Below, piece after piece: positions 26,753-34,894 of a stretch of 64,000 bases of DNA (positions are counted from its first letter, which is position 1; every line of letters starts with the position of its first letter). A program made the position numbers and the translations under genes. The stretch comes from Rhizobium leguminosarum (GTDB lineage: Bacteria > Pseudomonadota > Alphaproteobacteria > Rhizobiales > Rhizobiaceae). The notes beneath the pieces were generated by a model. That model saw nothing but the letters and a program-made list of their open reading frames with translations, ran no database searches and was not told the origin of the DNA. Location of the stretch: positions 1 through 64,000 of the forward strand of contig NZ_LWBS01000066.1 of NCBI RefSeq assembly GCF_001652265.1, in the 5' to 3' direction.

Positions 26753-26810
26753 CAGTTCCCGCATCCTCGAACGAAGTGCGTCCGGTTCGCTCCGCGATGC
26801 ATTTCGTTTT

Positions 26811-27566
26811 TCAGGCACTTGCCGCGCGGCTGCCATTATTGAGAGAATGAGCCAGAAGGTCGGAAAGACGCCTTTTGACTTCGGCCAATTCGTCCGACAT
26901 GCGATTGCGTTGTCGCGGCAGGCCTATATCGACCACCTCTAGAATGCGTCCCGGCCAGGGGCGCATCACGACGACGCGATCCGCCAAAAAGGCTGCCTCT
27001 TCGATATCGTGCGTGACGAGCAGCATCGTCGTGGCATTTACGCGCCATAGATCGATCAGATGATCCTGGAGTTCGACACGCGTCATCGCATCGAGTGCGG
27101 AGAAGGGCTCGTCCAATAGGAGAACGGCCGGCTTCGTCACGAGTGCTCGCGCCAAGGCCACGCGTTGCGCCTGCCCGCCGGACAACTCCTTTATCCAGCG
27201 CTTCTCGTAGCCGCGAAGGCCAATCTTCTCCAGGGCCGCCGATACCTGCTCATCCCGTTTGCTGCTTGGCAGATGGCGCAGGCCGAAACCGATATTGTCC
27301 GCGACTGTCAGCCATGGAAAGAGCCGGGGCTCCTGGAAGACGATATTCACGAGCGAGTCCGGCTCGGTCAGCAGCCGTCCCTCCAAGCTGATTTCGCCCT
27401 GTGTAGGGGCTTCGAGGCCCGACAACAGTCTCAGAAGGGTGCTCTTGCCGCAACCCGATCCTCCGATGACCGCGACCAGCTCTCCCTTGCCGATATTGAG
27501 GGAGAAGTCTTGCAGAGCATGTGTTCCGTTGGGATAGATCTTGGATAGGGAGCGGATGTCAAGCAT
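26811..27566 (-). CDS. Nitrate/sulfonate/taurine-type ABC transporter ATPase (SsuB-like)
   Basis: A 251-residue ATPase from ATG 27566 (MLDIRSLSKIYPNG). Walker A is GGSGCGKST, the Q-loop region is IVFQEPRLFPWLTVADNI, the signature LSGGQAQR, Walker B VLLLDEPFSALD and the switch THDIEEA. EPRLFPW is characteristic of the SsuB/TauB/NrtD group. The start lies one base after the permease stop. It is last in a three-gene minus-strand operon: binding protein, permease, ATPase. Confidence 0.92.
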   Translation of the reverse strand: MLDIRSLSKIYPNGTHALQDFSLNIGKGELVAVIGGSGCGKSTLLRLLSGLEAPTQGEISLEGRLLTEPDSLVNIVFQEPRLFPWLTVADNIGFGLRHLPSSKRDEQVSAALEKIGLRGYEKRWIKELSGGQAQRVALARALVTKPAVLLLDEPFSALDAMTRVELQDHLIDLWRVNATTMLLVTHDIEEAAFLADRVVVMRPWPGRILEVVDIGLPRQRNRMSDELAEVKRRLSDLLAHSLNNGSRAASA

Positions 27567-27567
27567 G

Positions 27568-28407
27568 TCAGATCCCGCTCGCATGGGTGTCGCGCCAGCG
27601 CAGGAACGGCGCGCTCGCAATCAGAAGCAGGCTATCGGTCGCCTTGCCGACAACGGCAAAGATCAAAATGGCCGCCAGGATCTGATCCGGCTTTCCGAGT
27701 TGCTGACCATCCACCAGAAGATATCCCAGGCCTTCGGATGCGCCCATGAATTCCGCCGCAACGACGAACATCCAACCGAGGCCCAGGCCTGCGCGCAGGG
27801 CAAGGATAAAGTCCGGAAGGACCGCCGGAAGCAGGATCAGACGAATGAGCTCGAAGCCCGAAAGCCGAAAGACGCGACCGACCTCTACGATGCGCCTGTC
27901 GACGCCGACGACGGCGCCATAGACTCCTAGATAGACCGGGAAGAAGACGCCAACGGCAATCAGGGCGACTTTGGAGGCTTCGAAAATACCGAACCACAGG
28001 ATGAACAGCGGCACCCAGGCAATGGAGGGAATGGCTCTCAGAGCCTGCAGGGTCGGATCCAGCAGACGTGCGAGCGGTTTGGAGTAGCCGGTCAACGCTC
28101 CAAGAGCGGTCCCCGCCAGGGACCCGAAGGCGAAGCCGATCGCCACTCTGCGCAGCGTCGCGCCGACATGCGTTGCCAGATCGCCGGAGGCCGCCAGCGC
28201 ATAGACCGTATACAGAATTTTCGAGGGCGGGGGCATCAAACGACCTCCGACTATTCCCGCACGAACGAGGATTTCCCAGGCGGCAAACAACGCAACCGGA
28301 AACACGATTCCGACAATCGGGCGATCGAAAGGCGAAACCCGGCGCTGCCGGGTCTCCCTTCCTGTTTCCGCATTGTGCCATGACAGCGCGATGTGCACCA
28401 ATGACAT
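27568..28407 (-). CDS. Nitrate/sulfonate/taurine-type ABC transporter permease (SsuC-like)
   Basis: A 279-residue permease with an N-terminal cytosolic stretch of about 30 residues, then about six membrane segments starting IVGIVFPVALFAAWEILV. The coupling loop reads VEVGRVFRLSGFELIRLILLPAVLPDFILALRAGLGLGWMFVVAAEFMG, with the GLGWMFVVAAE motif found in SsuC/TauC proteins. It forms the channel with the SsuA-like binding protein and the SsuB-like ATPase. The substrate is probably a sulfonate or a related organic anion. Confidence 0.92.
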   Translation of the reverse strand: MSLVHIALSWHNAETGRETRQRRVSPFDRPIVGIVFPVALFAAWEILVRAGIVGGRLMPPPSKILYTVYALAASGDLATHVGATLRRVAIGFAFGSLAGTALGALTGYSKPLARLLDPTLQALRAIPSIAWVPLFILWFGIFEASKVALIAVGVFFPVYLGVYGAVVGVDRRIVEVGRVFRLSGFELIRLILLPAVLPDFILALRAGLGLGWMFVVAAEFMGASEGLGYLLVDGQQLGKPDQILAAILIFAVVGKATDSLLLIASAPFLRWRDTHASGI

Positions 28408-28428
28408 GGGAACGCTCTTTCTATCGCT

Positions 28429-29397
28429 TCACTGGCCGAGAGCGGCCGAGGCGTAGCTGGGGTCGACCAGCGCCGATACGGTCTTGACGACATCGACATC
28501 CGCCTTGATGACGTCGGCCTTTTGCAAAGCGAGACCCGCTGCTTCGATCGTCTCGCGCTGTGCATCGCCGATCACGGAATAGGTGAGGTTCGTGCGCTCC
28601 AACTGGCGCTCTATCACCGTGTCGGGCAGCTTGGTGGCGGCAACGAGGGCGGCTTTGAGTTTTGTCGGATCTTTCAGAGCTTCAATGCGCGCCTTCTCGT
28701 AGGAAGCAAGCACGCGTTTGACGAGATCAGGATGCGCGGTAGCAAACTCTTCGCGCACGTTAAGCACGCCCCAGCTGTTGTTTTCCGGCTTGCGGTAGAA
28801 CAGCACATCGCCATCTTCAATCTCGGCGGAGGCCATGATCGGATCGAGGCCGGCCCAAGCGTCGACGTCGCCCCGCTTCAGCGCAAGGCGGCCGTCCGCG
28901 TGCTGTAGCAGAACAAGCGAAACGTCCTTTTCAGTCAGACCTGCATCGGCGAGGGCGCGCACCAGGAAAATGTGCGGGTCGGTGCCGCGCGTCACGGCGA
29001 TGGACTTGCCCTTGAGGTCCTGGACCTTGGCGATGCCGGTATCCTTGCGTGTTACGAGCGCAGTCCATTCCGGACGCGAATACACGTAGATGGATTTGAT
29101 CGGGTTGCCGTTGACGCGACCGATCAATGCAGCCGCACCCGCCGTCGAGCCAAAGTCGAGGGAGCCGGCATTCAGGAATTCCAGGGCTTTGTTGGAGCCT
29201 GCGGACTGGACCCAGGTTATCTTGATCCCATCCTTTTCGAATTCCTCTTCAAGGATGCCTTCATCCTTCAGAATGAGGCTGACCGGGTTGTAGGTCGCCC
29301 AGTCCACCCGAATTTCCGAGACATCGGCAGCCTGCGCCGTGCCGACTGCGACCAAACCCGCCAAAACGCTTAAAGCCAATCGAACAAGCGATTTCAT
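28429..29397 (-). CDS. Aliphatic sulfonate-type ABC transporter solute-binding protein (SsuA-like)
   Basis: A 322-residue periplasmic protein with a signal peptide at about 1-23 (MKSLVRLALSVLAGLVAVGTAQA). The mature sequence has the SsuA-like pattern EIRVDWATYNPVSLILKDEGILEEEF, AGSNKALEFLNAGSLDFGSTAGAAALIGRVNG and DLKGKSIAVTRGTDPHIFLVRALADAGL. ATG 29397 has GGAGGG upstream and is preferred over the start four codons earlier. No monooxygenase (SsuD or TauD) is adjacent, so desulfonation would rely on genes elsewhere. An 18-bp palindrome lies at 29421-29438 in its promoter. Confidence 0.91.
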   Translation of the reverse strand: MKSLVRLALSVLAGLVAVGTAQAADVSEIRVDWATYNPVSLILKDEGILEEEFEKDGIKITWVQSAGSNKALEFLNAGSLDFGSTAGAAALIGRVNGNPIKSIYVYSRPEWTALVTRKDTGIAKVQDLKGKSIAVTRGTDPHIFLVRALADAGLTEKDVSLVLLQHADGRLALKRGDVDAWAGLDPIMASAEIEDGDVLFYRKPENNSWGVLNVREEFATAHPDLVKRVLASYEKARIEALKDPTKLKAALVAATKLPDTVIERQLERTNLTYSVIGDAQRETIEAAGLALQKADVIKADVDVVKTVSALVDPSYASAALGQ

Positions 29398-29420
29398 ACC
29401 ACCCTCCAAATGTTATGAAT

Positions 29421-29438
29421 TTAAATCTACAGATTTAA
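29421..29438. promoter_or_regulatory. Palindrome in the promoter of the SsuABC-like operon
   Basis: TTAAATCTACAGATTTAA has perfect 8-bp arms with a 2-nt centre, 23 bp upstream of the binding-protein ATG. That position fits an operator overlapping the promoter or leader. The regulator is unknown. Confidence 0.55.
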
Positions 29439-29629
29439 TAGCTTTTGGCGCGCCTTTGGGTTCCAAACTTTGGTACGGGAGAGCAATTTTGAACTGCCGT
29501 CGCGGCCCGCGCTAGATTGTTGTGTCAAAGTGCGGGGCAGCACCGATCCTGCCGCGTGTTGGTCGATCCAGTCGCGTGACATTGTCTGATCGCTTTGCGG
29601 TCATTCCGCCTGAAGACGCGATGGTATGT

Positions 29630-31030
29630 TCAGTCGACGAATTCGACCGTCACTCCCGGTTTGACCATCTTGGCAAGTTCGGTGGCATCCCAGTTGGTCA
29701 GGCGGATGCAGCCGTGGCTCTGGGTGCGGCCGATCTTTGAGGGTTCGGGCGTGCCGTGAATGCCGTAGGTCGGCTTGGAAAGCGCCATCCAGACGGTACC
29801 GACGGGGCCGTTCGGGCCGGGCGGGATGTTGAGGATCTTGTCGTTGGCACCCTGCTGGAAATTGATCTTCGGATTATAGGTATAACCGGGATTGAGGGCG
29901 ACACGCTCGACATTCACCAAGCCCGACGGAGAGGGGGTGTCGGTGGAGCCGATCGACGCCGGATAGGCGGCGAGGAGATTGCCGGCGCCGTCATAGGCGA
30001 AGACCTGCTTGCGGCCCTTGTCGGCGATGATGCGGGCAACTTCGCCGCTCTTCGGCTCACCCGGATTGACGACCTTGATGACGGTGCCGGGAACGCTGAA
30101 ATCGGCGCCGGGGTTCATCTCCTTGAGAAAGGCCTCATCCATGTGGAAGCGTTCGGCCAGCATTTCGGTGGTCGAGGTGTAGGCGAGCGACGGCAGCAGC
30201 GCCTTGTGCGAATAATCTTCCGGGATCTCGGCGACGAAGGGACCGGCGGCATCGGCCGGCGTGATCGTGTAGCTGATGACGGGCAGGCCGCCGTTCATGC
30301 GCAGCTCTTCCAGAATGGCATCGGTGTCGTTGGGATCGAGCTTCGACCCGGTCATCTGGTCATAGGCATAGATCCCCTTGGTGACGTTCGAGCCCATATG
30401 GCCGTCGATGACGCCCGGAGAGATGCCGGCGCGATCGAGGAAGACCTGCAATGCGACGATCTCGGGCTTCGACTTGTTCTTCAGCGTGATGACGGGCTCA
30501 TCGGGTGCGGTCTTCGGCTGGTCGGCGGGCGGGATCTGCTGGTCGGGGTCGATCGAGGCATAGTCGCCGCCAGGCTGTGGATTGCCGATGCTGTTGTCCT
30601 CGGCATAGGGCTCGTCGCCGAGCGGCTGACGTTCGATCGCCGCATCGCGCGGAATACCGCCGGTGACGGCGCCGCGCTCGGAATAACGTGTATCGCCATC
30701 GGGATTGTTGTCGGGATAATAGGGATCGTTGCCGTCCTGGTCGTTATAGACCTCGCGCGGACCAGGCCGCGGCGGATAGTAGCCGCGGGCGCGCATCTCG
30801 GTGGCGACGACATTCCCGTAGTCGTCGATCAGCACGCGATTGCCGCTACGGTCCCGGGCGTAGATATAGCCAGCTGGAACATAGTCAAGGATTTCGCCGC
30901 TCGGCGTCACAAGCACGATATCGCTCTGGCGGCGATCGCGGAACTGCTGCGCGCCTGCCTCCGGCGCTGTAGCCGCAAGGACAGCCAGGACGGCCGCGAA
31001 GCAAAAGGCCGACTTCAAAAAGCGATTCAC
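29630..31030 (-). CDS. L,D-transpeptidase (YkuD domain), secreted
   Basis: A 466-residue envelope protein. Signal peptide: about 1-28 (VNRFLKSAFCFAAVLAVLAATAPEAGAQ). A low-complexity Pro/Asp/Tyr-rich region spans about 85-180 (PYYPDNNPDGD). A peptidoglycan-binding-like segment follows near 185-250 (ALQVFLDRAGISPGVIDGHMGSNVTKGI), then a LysM-like stretch near 290-325. The C-terminal YkuD domain carries HGTPEPSKIGRTQSHGCIRLTNWD with the catalytic Cys. Such enzymes make 3-3 peptidoglycan cross-links or anchor outer-membrane proteins, and rhizobia carry many. The start is GTG 31030 with GAGG upstream. It is monocistronic. Confidence 0.95.
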   Translation of the reverse strand: MNRFLKSAFCFAAVLAVLAATAPEAGAQQFRDRRQSDIVLVTPSGEILDYVPAGYIYARDRSGNRVLIDDYGNVVATEMRARGYYPPRPGPREVYNDQDGNDPYYPDNNPDGDTRYSERGAVTGGIPRDAAIERQPLGDEPYAEDNSIGNPQPGGDYASIDPDQQIPPADQPKTAPDEPVITLKNKSKPEIVALQVFLDRAGISPGVIDGHMGSNVTKGIYAYDQMTGSKLDPNDTDAILEELRMNGGLPVISYTITPADAAGPFVAEIPEDYSHKALLPSLAYTSTTEMLAERFHMDEAFLKEMNPGADFSVPGTVIKVVNPGEPKSGEVARIIADKGRKQVFAYDGAGNLLAAYPASIGSTDTPSPSGLVNVERVALNPGYTYNPKINFQQGANDKILNIPPGPNGPVGTVWMALSKPTYGIHGTPEPSKIGRTQSHGCIRLTNWDATELAKMVKPGVTVEFVD

Positions 31031-31256
31031 GTCTCATACCTCGAACAGTGACTGGGCAGACACACACATGCCAATTTTGACGCTAGTGTGGAATTTATGA
31101 AACCGTGCTGAACAAAATATGAAAATCACTAAGATTTCCTTTTACTCATAAACGTTTGCGTCCTTGTGTCAGTTCCGCAAAATCCACGGTTGCTGCAAAA
31201 GCACAAGATGGAGATGACGCCGATTGACGAATGGCGGCGCGAAACCTAACGCTAGC

Positions 31257-31304
31257 GCATCCTGCTTTCCGAAAATCGGATTGGATTTTCGGAAAGCAGG
31301 ATGC
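31257..31304. repeat. Perfect 21-bp inverted repeat hairpin
   Basis: Arms at 31257-31277 (begins GCATCCTGCTTTCCG) and 31284-31304 are perfectly complementary across 21 bp with a 6-nt loop. This is the first half of a mosaic element continued by 31327-31380. It lies in the divergent intergenic region and has no coding content. Confidence 0.9.
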
Positions 31305-31326
31305 GTCGATTCAAAGTGTTATACAG

Positions 31327-31380
31327 TTAGAGCATGATGTCGTCCGAAGACCGCTTACACTTTTCGGCATCATGCTCTAA
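31327..31380. repeat. 54-bp palindromic repeat, copy inverted relative to 4644-4697
   Basis: It has the same 13-bp arms TTAGAGCATGATG/CATCATGCTCTAA and the same core as 4644-4697 read on the opposite strand, with two mismatches. It sits 28 bp before the DUF4432-like gene. Confidence 0.9.
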
Positions 31381-31408
31381 GGGCCGACAATTCCCCGAGG
31401 AGACCGTG

Positions 31409-32248
31409 ATGATCGAATTTGCCGCCGCAAGCGGGCCGCGCCTGATGCTGGACGAAGCATCGGTGCTGGATATCGGCGGATGCATCGTCGACGGCGTCGA
31501 CATCGCGCCGAAACGCGCCATCCCCGACGACGGTGATGCGCGAATCGATCACTCGCTCGAAGGCTTTCTCTTCACATGCGGGCCGGATCATATCCGCCAC
31601 CGCCAGCCAATTCCCGGTCGGGATGACGGCAAGGTCTATCCGCTGCACGGATCGGCCTCCGGCCATGCTGCAAAGGTGCTGTGGACGAAATTCGAGAACG
31701 GCAACGCCGAATGCCGCGCCGATATCGACATCACCACCATCGAGGAATTGCCGCAGCGCATCGAACGGCTGTGGCAGATCGATGGGGCGACCGGCGAGGT
31801 GCGGCTCGAGGACCGGGTCGTCAATACGAGCGATCGGACGGTGCCGACTTTCCTGATGTATCACATGAACACTGGCGGTAAATGGCTGGACGAGGGCACA
31901 CGGCTTGAAGGCCGGATGCTGGAGAATGGCGGTTTCCCCTGGGCATTCGGCGAGGAGCCGGGTGGCATCTTCTGCGTCGCGGCGCCGGCTGCGGAGGAGG
32001 GCTTCGCGGAGGTCCGCCTTGGACCGATCGCCGCAATCGGCGGCAGGACGCTGCGGGTGCGCTTCCGCGCCGACACGCTGCCCCATCTGCAGGTCTGGCG
32101 AAACCAGAAGGCGCCCGCCCATATCATCGGCATCGAGCCGGTTTCGCATCGCTGGATATCGCGCGATGAGCTTCAGGCAGCCGGTGAGTTCAATATGCTG
32201 GCGCCCGGCGAGAGCCGCAGCTATGCGCTGACCTTTACCTTCCTGTGA
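31409..32248 (+). CDS. Aldose 1-epimerase-like protein (DUF4432 family, probable)
   Basis: A 279-residue protein with the galactose mutarotase-like beta-sandwich pattern: YPLHGSASGHAAKVLW near residue 78, FLMYHMNTGGKWLDEGTRLEG near 150, and IIGIEPVSHRWISRDELQAAGEFNMLAPGESRSYALTFTF at the C-terminus. The HG and Y-H-N residues fall where mutarotases carry catalytic histidines. It may interconvert anomers of a sugar or act on a related carbohydrate. ATG 31409 has GAGGAG upstream; the earlier ATGs fall in the palindromic repeat and are rejected. Confidence 0.8.
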   Translation: MIEFAAASGPRLMLDEASVLDIGGCIVDGVDIAPKRAIPDDGDARIDHSLEGFLFTCGPDHIRHRQPIPGRDDGKVYPLHGSASGHAAKVLWTKFENGNAECRADIDITTIEELPQRIERLWQIDGATGEVRLEDRVVNTSDRTVPTFLMYHMNTGGKWLDEGTRLEGRMLENGGFPWAFGEEPGGIFCVAAPAAEEGFAEVRLGPIAAIGGRTLRVRFRADTLPHLQVWRNQKAPAHIIGIEPVSHRWISRDELQAAGEFNMLAPGESRSYALTFTFL

Positions 32249-32319
32249 ACGAAGTGTTGTTGACGCTGGCAGACCTCCGTCGTAGACCTTCAGCCTAGGA
32301 TTTTTGAGGAGACAAGACG

Positions 32320-32658
32320 ATGGATATTCGCCAGATCGACGATGAATATTCGGTTTCAGGCCAGATCACGCTTGAGGAGCTCGACGAGATCAAGGCGCTG
32401 GGGTTCAAATCGATCGTCTGCCACCGTCCCGACCACGAAAGTCCCGACCAGACGTCGTTCTCCGTCATCGCAGCGCGCGCCAAGGAGCTCGGTCTCGAGA
32501 TCGCCCATGTGCCGGTTGGACCGATGGGCGTGACCGAGGAAGCCGTGCAAGGCATGGTCGACGCGCTCGATGAATTCCCGCGGCCGATGCTCGGCTATTG
32601 CCGCTCTGGTGCACGCTCGACGGCGATCTACCAGAAGACTCACCATATCCGTAATTGA
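32320..32658 (+). CDS. DUF442 / TIGR01244-family phosphatase-like protein
   Basis: A 112-residue protein (MDIRQIDDEYSVSGQITLEE) with a dual-specificity phosphatase-like fold. The CX5R loop is YCRSGARS near residue 91, and ICHRPDHESPDQ near 30 is typical of this family. Related domains are fused to metallo-beta-lactamases (Blh) in rhizobia and other bacteria and have been linked to sulfide or biofilm control; the domain alone has no certain substrate. GAGGAGAC lies before the ATG. It may be cotranscribed with the RidA gene 72 bp downstream. Confidence 0.88.
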   Translation: MDIRQIDDEYSVSGQITLEELDEIKALGFKSIVCHRPDHESPDQTSFSVIAARAKELGLEIAHVPVGPMGVTEEAVQGMVDALDEFPRPMLGYCRSGARSTAIYQKTHHIRN

Positions 32659-32730
32659 GTCCGTTCCGGGGACCGATTTTCCGGCGTTGAACCTCAGCGC
32701 CGCCATCTTCCATTCACTCAGGAGACTATA

Positions 32731-33075
32731 ATGAGCATCAAGCGTATCGACGTCGGCTCGCGCATGAGCGGCGCCGTCATTCACGGCAACACGGTCTATC
32801 TCGCAGGTCAGGTTGGCGAGGGCGAAAGCGTCACCGATCAGTGCAAGTCCTCGCTTGCCGAAGTCGACCGCCTGCTGGCTGCATCAGGCAGCAGCAAGTC
32901 GAAGATCCTGCAGACGATCATCTACCTGTCCGATATCGCCGATTTCGCCGAGATGAACGCCGTCTGGGAAGGCTGGATCGATCCGGCCAATCCGCCGGCC
33001 CGCGCCACCAGCGAAGCCAAGCTCGCAGCGCCGAAATACAAGGTCGAGTTCATCATCACGGCGGCACTCGACTAA
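32731..33075 (+). CDS. RidA/YjgF-family enamine/imine deaminase
   Basis: A 114-residue RidA-superfamily protein. These form trimers that hydrolyse reactive enamine/imine intermediates, such as 2-aminoacrylate, made by PLP enzymes. The conserved Arg is in PPARATSEAKLAAPKYKVEFIITAAL near residue 90, and the early strand GNTVYLAGQVG matches. The Rid subgroup cannot be fixed from motifs alone. CAGGAGAC precedes the ATG. It is followed by a palindromic repeat and a bidirectional terminator. Confidence 0.93.
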   Translation: MSIKRIDVGSRMSGAVIHGNTVYLAGQVGEGESVTDQCKSSLAEVDRLLAASGSSKSKILQTIIYLSDIADFAEMNAVWEGWIDPANPPARATSEAKLAAPKYKVEFIITAALD

Positions 33076-33077
33076 AG

Positions 33078-33178
33078 CAACTCCAGGAAAAGTGCGAAGC
33101 GGTTTTCCGTCCGGAATTGCGCAAAAACAAAAGGTTAGAGCGGCTCTGCGCTTCTATGAAAAGCTGAACCGCTCTAAG
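33078..33178. repeat. Composite palindromic repeat
   Basis: A unit resembling GGAAAAGTGCGAAGCGG with TCCGGAATTGCG is followed by the inverted pair TTAGAGCGG (33135-33143) and CCGCTCTAA (33169-33177). Related to the TAGAGC-ended repeats elsewhere in the window. Confidence 0.75.
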
Positions 33179-33200
33179 TCGCACCATTCCGATTGCCTGA

Positions 33201-33236
33201 AGCCGGTGAGCAGTGCGCGTACTCACCGGCTTTTTG
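33201..33236. terminator. Intrinsic terminator between ridA and the convergent ThDP gene
   Basis: AGCCGGTGAG (33201-33210) pairs with CTCACCGGCT (33222-33231), followed by T5 on the plus strand. It overlaps the stop region of the minus-strand gene ending at 33223. Confidence 0.85.
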
Positions 33237-34881
33237 TTTGCGCGATTTCGGAGAGCGTGCGTGTCGGCGTGATCGCTTCGGGATCGAGCTTGACCTCGAT
33301 GATTGCGGGCTTGCCGCTGGCGCGTGCCCGCTCGAAGGCCGGGGCGAAATCCGCTGTCGTTTCCACCGTCTCGCCGTGGCCGCCATAGGCGCGGGCAAGG
33401 GCTGCGAAGTCGGGATTGGTCAGATCGGTGCTGCTCACGCGGCCGGGATACTCGCGCTCCTGATGCATGCGGATCGTGCCGTAGATGCCATTGTTGACGA
33501 CGACTGCGATGATCGGCAGGCCGTAGCGGATGGCGGTGGCGAATTCCTGGCCGTGCATCAGGAAGCAGCCGTCGCCGGCAAAGCAGATAACCTCGCGCTC
33601 GGGAAACAACCGCTTGGCGGCCACCGCCGCCGGCAGGCCGTAACCCATTGACCCGGAGGTGGGGGCGGCCTGAGTGTTGAAGCGGCGAAAACGATGGAAG
33701 CGGTGCACCCAGGTGGCGTAGTTGCCCGCACCATTGGTGAAGATCGTCTGCGGTCCGGTATTGGCCTCCAGCCATTCCATGATCGGCCCCATATGGACGG
33801 CGCCCGGCCCGCTCAAGGGCGGCTTCGACCAGGCGAGATAGGCCTGGTGCAGGCGCGCGGTGCGCTCGGTCCAATCTGGTTTGGCCGGCGCTTCCAGATC
33901 GGCGAGCCCGGCGACGAAATCGGCAGGTGCGGCGCAGATGGCAAGATCCGGACGGTAGACGCGGCCGAGCTCGGAAGGGTCGGGATAGATGTGTACTAGC
34001 GATTGCTGGGGGTAGGGGATATCGATCAGCGTATAGGACGAGGACGGCATTTCCGACATGCGGCTGCCAAGCAGGATCAGCAGGTCGCTCCCCTTGATCT
34101 CTTTTGCCAATGCCGGATTGATGCCGATGCCGACATCGCCGGCATAAGAGGGATGGAGATGATCGAACAGCATCTGCCGGCGGAAGGAGCAGCCGACGGG
34201 GAGTTGGAAACGCTCGGCGAAGCTCTGAAAATCGGCGACGGCATCGGCATCCCAACGTGTGCCGCCAAGGACCACCATCGGCCGCTCGGCCTTCAGCAGT
34301 CTTGCATAGAGATCGTCGATCTGGCGGCGGCCGGGATGGGCCTCGACGTTGGCATAGTGCCTGGCGCGGGGTGCCTCGACTTCATCGCGCAGCATGTCTT
34401 CCGGCAGCGTCAGCACCACTGGGCCGGGACGGCCGGAGGTTGCGACCGCAAAGGCGCGGGTGACGAACTCGGGAATGCGGGCGGCATCGTCAATCTCGCC
34501 CACCCATTTGGCGAATTCGGTGAAGGCGCGGCGGAATTCGACCTCCTGGAAGGCCTCGCGTTCTCGCGCTTCCCGCTGCACCTGGCCGATGAACAGGATC
34601 ATCGGGATCGAGTCCTGCCTTGATATATGCAGGCCGGCGGAGGCGTTGGTGGCGCCGGGGCCGCGGGTCACCATGCAGATGCCGGGTTCGCCGGTCAGCC
34701 TGCCCCAACAATCCGCCATCATCGCCGCTCCACCCTCCTGGCGGCAGACGAGGACGTCGATATCGCTGTCGCGCAACGCGTCGAGCACGGCGAGGAAGCT
34801 CTCGCCGGGCACGCAGGAGAGACGTTTGACGCCGTTCGCCTTCAGCGCCTCGACGATCAGTTCTCCGCCCGTCTTCTTCAT
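33223..34881 (-). CDS. Thiamine diphosphate-dependent enzyme, acetolactate synthase-like
   Basis: A 552-residue ThDP enzyme with three domains: N-terminal PYR (RQEGGAAMMADCWGRLTGEPGICMVTRGPGATNASAGLH, with the catalytic Glu in CRQEGG near residue 49), a central domain, and a C-terminal PP domain with the ThDP motif GDGCFLMHGQEFATAIRYGLPIIAVVVNN near 440. It is not a standard IlvB: no small subunit follows, and its partner is a CaiB-type CoA-transferase. A 2-hydroxyacyl-CoA lyase-like or oxalyl-CoA decarboxylase-like role is possible but not shown by motifs. The initiation region is a 17-bp tandem duplication (see findings); the start used is ATG 34881. Confidence 0.88.
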   Translation of the reverse strand: MKKTGGELIVEALKANGVKRLSCVPGESFLAVLDALRDSDIDVLVCRQEGGAAMMADCWGRLTGEPGICMVTRGPGATNASAGLHISRQDSIPMILFIGQVQREAREREAFQEVEFRRAFTEFAKWVGEIDDAARIPEFVTRAFAVATSGRPGPVVLTLPEDMLRDEVEAPRARHYANVEAHPGRRQIDDLYARLLKAERPMVVLGGTRWDADAVADFQSFAERFQLPVGCSFRRQMLFDHLHPSYAGDVGIGINPALAKEIKGSDLLILLGSRMSEMPSSSYTLIDIPYPQQSLVHIYPDPSELGRVYRPDLAICAAPADFVAGLADLEAPAKPDWTERTARLHQAYLAWSKPPLSGPGAVHMGPIMEWLEANTGPQTIFTNGAGNYATWVHRFHRFRRFNTQAAPTSGSMGYGLPAAVAAKRLFPEREVICFAGDGCFLMHGQEFATAIRYGLPIIAVVVNNGIYGTIRMHQEREYPGRVSSTDLTNPDFAALARAYGGHGETVETTADFAPAFERARASGKPAIIEVKLDPEAITPTRTLSEIAQTKSR

Positions 34882-34894
34882 GACAATGCCTTCT

